NCBI GenBank assembly: GCA_963402885.1
Contig: OY727095.1
Coordinates: 16,993,001-17,057,000 of the forward strand
DNA: 64,000 bases
Origin: Antedon bifida
Taxonomy: Eukaryota; Echinodermata; Crinoidea; Comatulida; Antedonidae
Direction of reading: 5' to 3'
Of this stretch, positions 57,841-64,000 are shown one piece after another. Numbering within the stretch: position 1 is the first letter of the stretch; each line of letters begins with the position of its first letter. The notes beneath the pieces are model-generated. The model searched no databases. It had not been told where the DNA came from and saw only the letters and a list, made by a program, of their open reading frames with translations. Both the position numbers and the translations under genes were made by a program.

Positions 57841-59342
57841 CCAAGTAAGTATAATCAATTATTTCTTATTTCACTGTTATTGTCATTGGTATTATTTTAA
57901 TAAGATGGGAATTTAAATTGTGGCAGATGGCAATAAATTATTTATCAAACATCTACATTTATTTCAGTGAATTTGATTTTAATGACTAAAACAGATAGTT
58001 TAATAATATGAATGTATCTTTTTAACCAGTGGTGATGCTGGGGAGGAGAGGAAGGTATTTCTACATTGGCCTCTATTGTGGACCAAAATATGTACTGTAC
58101 AGGGCCGTAGCCAGCATGAGGCAGACAAGGCACCCAATATTTTATATTAATAATTATATTTAAAGCATCTTTTCCCCGTCTGTTTTTAACCTCTCGCTAT
58201 GGTCTTGCTGTAGTTTACCAATGCGTACGTCGTGTACTGTGTATCGACGTATGATGCAGTAAGAATTATGTTATCGATCTAATTGTTCGAATGTTCACCA
58301 ATTTTTTAATTGACGATTAACCCTCTGTACGGTGGGGTACCTAAAATAGAGGTTTCATTGTAGGCCTATATTACTAATCAAAAGACATGCCATTTTCGTT
58401 TAGCCAACATCTCATTATAGCTAAATTGTCAATGTCCTGTATGTCATAAACATCTCACCATAAATCGATGGTACGCACGCATACACCTAGGAAAATGGTC
58501 TACGCTTATGGATGCACCTCCCCACCCCTGACATTTTCAAAGTATGAGCTCTAGTTTTCAAAATTGACTTAACTCAGCCCCAACCATAGAGTTGGTCATG
58601 GATACTTATAAATTGCATTTTATATTTTGAAGTATATTAAGTGCATTTTCCGGGGACCTAACAGCTCTAATTTTCAAAATTTTCTTAGCTCACCCCCAAC
58701 AACCCCAACCATGGTGGGCTGGTCCTGGAAACTTATAATTGCATTTCATATTTCAATGTAAACTGCAATTTCCAGGGACCTAGTAGCAGCTTTATTTTTT
58801 CAACATTTTCTTAGTTCAGCCCTAACGTTGGTAGAGCTTTTCCTGGAGTTTTATAATAATTTAGTTTTACATCAATGAATTAAGTGCAATTTCCGGAGAC
58901 CCAGCTTCATTTTTCAAAATTTCTTATAGATTACCCCCAGAGGAGGGGTGGGGGTGCGGGTTTGTTGTTGTTAGTTAGTCCCGTATTTACAATTTTCAAA
59001 CACAATTTTAAATTACATTTTCTATATCTATAATCAGTTTTCCAAATTACAAAATTCCAAATTCTTCATCAACATATTTTTGTGTTTATGACATTATCCT
59101 ATTTTAGTAAAGCAATGTCTGTATTATCACTTTCTTGCCATATTCATCAGTCTCTTTCTCACCCACTATTGCCTATACATAATCAGTTAATAAATAAAAT
59201 AATCAATACATTATCAACTTGTATAGTATATAAACAATGATTGAAATTAAATCATGTAACATTTTAAAACAAATGAAAGATATGAATAGTTACATTACAA
59301 TTAACTTTGGAATAGTTTTGTAAGAATATTAAATACCATTAC
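57841..59342 (-). other. Intron with diverged 120-130-bp tandem repeats
   Basis: About four imperfect units at 58520-58950 share TTTTCAAAATT..CTTAG, AGCCCCAACC, CTTATAATTGCATTT and GGGACCTA. TTAACCCTCTGTACGG at 58318 may be the end of an unidentified TTAA element. No exon recognised here. Confidence 0.5.
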
Positions 59343-59879
59343 CAAGTAGTGTGTTGCTTGCTATTCCACCAAGACGTTCTGCAAACCTCTGTATTTTGTC
59401 GAAATCATCTAATTGTTTATTAATCTCCAGAGAGAGAACTGCATCCCATACATTGGAGAAGTTATATTTTGTCAAGTCATAGTAAGCAGTAACATTATGT
59501 AATGCATCTGGGTCAACTTGTTTCAGGGCCTTAAACAGCCCCTTTCTGTAAGGTGACAACTTGGTTTTACCAGTATGTCTATTCTGAATGTTGTTGTCTC
59601 TCATATACTTAGATACAAGATCTTTGGCCTGTTGGATGTCAGATGTATTTGTAATCTCTAACAGCAAGTTAACATTAGTTGGTGAGATTAAACCTTTGTC
59701 TTCAAGTGCATTGAGTAAGTTATGTCCATTGAAATCTCTATTTGTAAGGTCCCCGACATCCAATTGATCAAATAGTAGGAACCTTATCCAACGGTATCTT
59801 TCACCATCAAAGTACCCACTGAGACCAGCTTTTAGGTCTCGGAAACTGTTCAAAGATTCAGAATCTGCCATTGTGTTTC
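59343..59879 (-). CDS. Death-effector-like domain exon of membrane protein gene
   Basis: The acceptor TTTATTTGCAG at 59880 leaves GA-AAC-ACA-ATG in phase 1, so the ATG at 59871 is in frame whether it is a start or internal. Residues about 9-92 from that Met fit a death-effector-domain fold: FRDLKAGLSGY, WIRFLLFDQL, LLNALEDKGLISPTNVNLLLEI, then a KDL in place of the usual R-x-D-L charge motif. Residues about 105-175 (KLSPYRKGLFKALKQVDPDA, then NVWDAVLSLE) look like a second helical domain that I cannot name. CTACTTG|GTAATG at 59343 is a phase-1 donor matching all downstream exons; without splicing the frame ends 14 bases later at TAA (59329), giving a 180-residue cytosolic form. The role is probably death-domain adaptor or immune signalling; this is inference from the fold only. 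Confidence 0.7.
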
Positions 59880-60534
59880 CTGCAAATAAAATTACAGAAA
59901 ATTACTGAAATACTGAAAAGCTTTATTTGTCCATTATCATAAAAAAATAACAATAGAAATTCTTCTTAAAGATCAGCAAATATTAGTATGATCAAAAACA
60001 GATATATATATAAAATATAAACAAAAAATTTAAATATAGAACATACACATTATTGCACAAAATCTTAAGTTTAAAAAGCGACTAAAAGTTAAAATATGAT
60101 AAAATGCATATGGACATTTTCGTGTCTCATTATCCAGATATAATAAATGCCCGCTTCTTCTATATCTCACTAGTCTGCTTAATTCTTAAATAATAATGAC
60201 TTTACATGTTTTTTTTCTTAGCAAAACGCTTCTTTGTGCCTTTTGCTTGCTTTTATGTGTTTAATATTTATAATATTTATTTGAAAGAGTATGTGAAATT
60301 TATAATTTGTAAAAATTTGGCCTTAGTAAAAAATCCCCAATTCAGCTTTTTTGGCTGCTATGGATTTTTATTTGTTTTGTATGTTTTATGTTTAAGGATT
60401 GAAATAAAATAAAGATACTAAGAGATGTTTCCCCCAATTCTGATCAAAACCAGTTTGAGATGCTGTAAATATTATATTTGTTTTTATTTTCTCTCTCCAC
60501 ACTACTTATTTACCAACATATTTCAATCAATTAC
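59880..60534 (-). other. Intron or 5' flanking sequence, no feature
   Basis: AT-rich. The plus-strand 68-codon frame at 60206-60412 is compositionally simple and resembles nothing known. Confidence 0.4.
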
Positions 60535-60579
60535 CTTGATCCGTTTTTTTTCCTTTCCTTTCTTTTGGCCCACTTTCGT
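60535..60579 (-). CDS. Upstream linker exon (ESGPKERKGKKTDQ)
   Basis: 45 nt, acceptor TTTTATTTGCAG, donor CAAG|GTAATT, phase 1-1. Encodes a basic ESGPKERKGKKTDQ module with the same frame logic as the B exons. It suggests that the gene continues 5' through the satellite array, or that this is an exon of a neighbouring paralogue. Confidence 0.45.
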
Positions 60580-60629
60580 CTGCAAATAAAACAAAAAATA
60601 TTTATCCACTTTACAAGATGTCACAGCTA

Positions 60630-63600
60630 TTATCAATAATAATTCTGATAGTACTACTACTGGAAGAGGAATGAAGATATCACAGCTAATAGCAGTATGT
60701 TGTAACAATGTAGAGATTATCAATAATAATTCTGATAGTACTACTACTGGTAAGAGGAATGAAGATATCACAGCTAATAGCAGCATGTTGTAACAATGTA
60801 TAGATTATCAATAATGATTCTGATAGTACTACTACTGGTAAGAGGAATGAAGATATCACAGCTAATAGCAGTATGTTGTAACAATGTATAGATTATCAAT
60901 AATGATTCTGATAGTACTACTACTGGAAGAGGAATGAAGATATCACAGCTAATAGCAGTATGTTGTAACAATGTAGAGATTATCAATAATAATTCTGATA
61001 GTACTACTACTGGAAGAGGAATGAAGATATCACAGCTAATAGCAGTATGTTGTAACAATGTAGAGATTATCAATAATGATTCTGATAGTACTACTATGGT
61101 AAGAGGAATGAAGATATCACAGCTAATAGCAGCATGTTGTAACAATGTATAGATTATCAATAATAATTCTGATAGTACTACTACTGGAAGAGGAATGAAG
61201 ATATCACAGCTAATAGCAGTATGTTGTAACAATGTAGAGATTATCAATAATGATTCTGATAGTACTACTACTGTTAAGATGAATGAAGATATCACAGCTA
61301 ATAGCAGCATGTTGTAACAATGTAGAGATTATCAATAATAATTCTGATAGTACTACTACTGAGGAATGAAGATATCACAGCTAAAAGCAGTATGTTGTAA
61401 CAATGTAGAGATTATCAATAATGATTCTGATAGTACTACTACTGTTAAGATGAATGAAGATATCACAGCTAATAGCAGCATGTTGTAACAATGTAGAGAT
61501 TATCAATAATAATTCTGATAGTACTACTACTGGAAGAGGAATGAAGATATCACAGCTAATAGCAGTATGTTGTAACAATGTAGAGATTATCAATAATGAT
61601 TCTGATAGTACTACTACTGTTAAGATGAATGAAGATATCACAGCTAATAGCAGTATGTTGTAACAATGTATAGATTATCAATAATAATTCTGATAGTACT
61701 ACTACTGGTAAGAGGAATGAAGATATCACAGCTAATAGCAGCATGTTGTAACAATGTATAGATTATCAATAATGATTCTGATAGTACTACTACTGGTAAG
61801 AGGAATGAAGATATCACAGCTAATAGCAGTATGTTGTAACAATGTATAGATTATCAATAATGATTCTGATAGTACTACTACTGGTAAGAGGAATGAAGAT
61901 ATCACAGCTAATAACAGCATGTTGTAACAATGTATAGATTATCAATAATGATTCTGATAGTACTACTACTGGTAGAGGAATGAAGATATCACAGCTAATA
62001 GCAGCATGTTGTAACAATGTATAGATTATCAATAATGATTCTGATAGTACTACTACTGGTAGAGGAATGAAGATATCACAGCTAATAGCAGCATGTTGTA
62101 ACAATGTATAGATTATCAATAATGATTCTGATAGTACTACTACTGGTAAGAGGAATGAAGATATCACAGCTAATAGCAGCATGTTGTAACAATGTAGAGA
62201 TTATCAATAATGATTCTGATAGTACTACTACTGTTAAGATGAATGAAGATATCACAGCTAATAGCAGCATGTTGTAACAATGTATAGATTATCAATAATG
62301 ATTCTGATAGTACTACTACTGGTAAGAGGAATGAAGATATCACAGCTAATAGCAGCATGTTGTAACAATGTAGAGATTATCAATAATGATTCTGATAGTA
62401 CTACTACTGGAAGAGGAATGAAGATATCACAGCTAATAGCAGCATGTTGTAACAATGTAGAGATTATCAATAATGATTCTGATAGTACTACTACTGTTAA
62501 GATGAATGAAGATATCACAGCTAATAGCAGCATGTTGTAACAATGTATAGATTATCAATAATGATTCTGATAGTACTACTACTGGTAAGAGGAATGAAGA
62601 TATCACAGCTAATAGCAGCATGTTGTAACAATGTATAGATTATCAATAATGATTCTGATAGTACTACTACTGGTAGAGGAATGAAGATATCACAGCTAAT
62701 AGCAGCATGTTGTAACAATGTATAGATTATCAATAATGATTCTGATAGTACTACTACTGGTAGAGGAATGAAGATATCACAGCTAATAGCAGCATGTTGT
62801 AACAATGTATAGATTATCAATAATGATTCTGATAGTACTACTACTGGTAAGAGGAATGAAGATATCACAGCTAATAGCAGCATGTTGTAACAATGTAGAG
62901 ATTATCAATAATGATTCTGATAGTACTACTACTGTTAAGATGAATGAAGATATCACAGCTAATAGCAGCATGTTGTAACAATGTATAGATTATCAATAAT
63001 GATTCTGATAGTACTACTACTGGTAAGAGGAATGAAGATATCACAGCTAATAGCAGCATGTTGTAACAATGTAGAGATTATCAATAATGATTCTGATAGT
63101 ACTACTACTGGAAGAGGAATGAAGATATCACAGCTAATAGCAGCATGTTGTAACAATGTAGAGATTATCAATAATGATTCTGATAGTACTACTACTGTTA
63201 AGATGAATGAAGATATCACAGCTAATAGCAGCATGTTGTAACAATGTATAGATTATCAATAATGATTCTGATAGTACTACTACTGGTAAGAGGAATGAAG
63301 ATATCACAGCTAATAGCAGCATGTTGTAACAATGTATAGATTATCAATAATGATTCTGATAGTACTACTACTGGAAGAGGAATGAAGATATCACAGCTAA
63401 TAGCAGCATGTTGTAACAATGTATAGATTATCAATAATGATTCTGATAGTACTACTACTGGTAGAGGAATGAAGATATCACAGCTAATAGCAGCATGTTG
63501 TAACAATGTATAGATTATCAATAATGATTCTGATAGTACTACTACTGGTAAGAGGAATGAAGATATCACAGCTAATAGCAGCATGTTGTAACAATGTAGA

Positions 63601-64000
63601 GATTATCAATAATGATTCTGATAGTACTACTACTGTTAAGATGAATGAAGATATCACAGCTAATAGCAGCATGTTGTAACAATGTATAGATTATCAATAA
63701 TGATTCTGATAGTACTACTACTGGTAAGAGGAATGAAGATATCACAGCTAATAGCAGCATGTTGTAACAATGTATAGATTATCAATAATGATTCTGATAG
63801 TACTACTACTGGTAAGAGGAATGAAGATATCACAGCTAATAGCAGCATGTTGTAACAATGTATAGATTATCAATAATGATTCTGATATTACTACTACTGT
63901 TAAGATGAATGAAGATATCACAGCTAATAGCAGCATGTTGTAACAATGTATAGATTATCAATAATGATTCTGATAGTACTACTACTGGTAAGAGGAATGA
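60630..64000. repeat. 88-bp satellite-like array, about 38 units, runs off the window
   Basis: Units of 85-88 bp contain ATGAAGATATCACAGCTAAT, AGCAGCATGTTGTAACAATG, TAGAGATTATCAATAATGAT and TCTGATAGTACTACTACTG, with linker variants GGTAAGAGG, GGAAGAGG, GGTAGAGG and GTTAAGATG. From about 61.8 kb the order of variants repeats every 701 bp (eight units), a higher-order repeat. Open frames in both directions come from periodicity. Each plus-strand unit carries a donor-like ACTG|GTAAGA and each minus-strand unit an acceptor-like CCTCTTACCAG. Confidence 0.95.

Noticed and set aside
60523..63936. Many 62-178-codon frames on both strands in the 88-bp array
   Set aside because: They are periodic products of a satellite; starts and stops recur in every unit.

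Overview
The window is eukaryotic, AT-rich, repeat-dominated DNA, most likely from a marine invertebrate deuterostome; an echinoderm is my best guess. The reasons are spliceosomal introns (GT..AG with pyrimidine tracts), non-LTR retrotransposons of Tx1/L1 and CR1/L2 type, a death-effector-like domain, and the many TAGGCCTA-type words. No bacterial operon, phage or CRISPR structure is present. The species cannot be fixed from the sequence.

Layout. 1-4.0 kb: rolling-circle-like (Helentron/HINE-type) non-autonomous elements, including a head-to-tail pair. 4.1-7.0 kb: a decayed Tx1-like LINE split by a 1.16 kb insertion that carries two tRNA-Val(AAC)-like genes between direct repeats. 7.2-12.8 kb: a 2.5 kb tandem duplication, one copy holding a TTA-flanked MITE. 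13.2-14.8 kb: a minisatellite of about 37 copies. 16.2-17.8 kb: a TTAA-flanked element. 20.9-27.8 kb: a complete Mutator-like transposon (MULE) with identical 83-bp TIRs, a perfect 9-bp target duplication and an intact five-exon transposase of 911 codons. 30.2-31.3 kb: a third terminal type of the Helentron-like family. 34.3-35.0 kb: a CR1/L2-like LINE 3' end. 37.7-39.3 kb: another Helentron-like copy. 39.9 kb: a 66-bp perfect palindrome. 40.1-42.2 kb: two tandem arrays, one interrupted by an 8-bp-TSD element.

42.6-60.6 kb holds one apparent minus-strand host gene. From 5' to 3' I can assemble a short upstream exon, a 537-nt exon encoding a death-effector-like domain, thirteen short exons encoding acidic, Lys/Glu/Gln-rich linkers, a 669-nt exon made of an 18-bp repeat (hexapeptide V-S-S-G-A-G), and a terminal exon with two hydrophobic segments and a basic tail. 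Every internal exon starts and ends in phase 1, so any exon can be duplicated or skipped without a frameshift. The exon block has in fact been duplicated. Helentron-like elements have inserted into the introns at 45.2-49.9, 51.7-53.3 and 56.0-57.5 kb. The gene probably continues beyond the window, through an 88-bp satellite-like array that fills 60.6-64.0 kb and shows a 701-bp higher-order period.

The most novel-looking signal is the Helentron-like family. Three subfamilies keep the same 5' hairpin (TCGTCA/TGACGA) but use different 3' hairpins, and in each the sequence just inside the 5' hairpin matches the arm of that subfamily's own 3' hairpin. The two ends have therefore changed together. 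All functional statements are inferences from sequence; no search was run.
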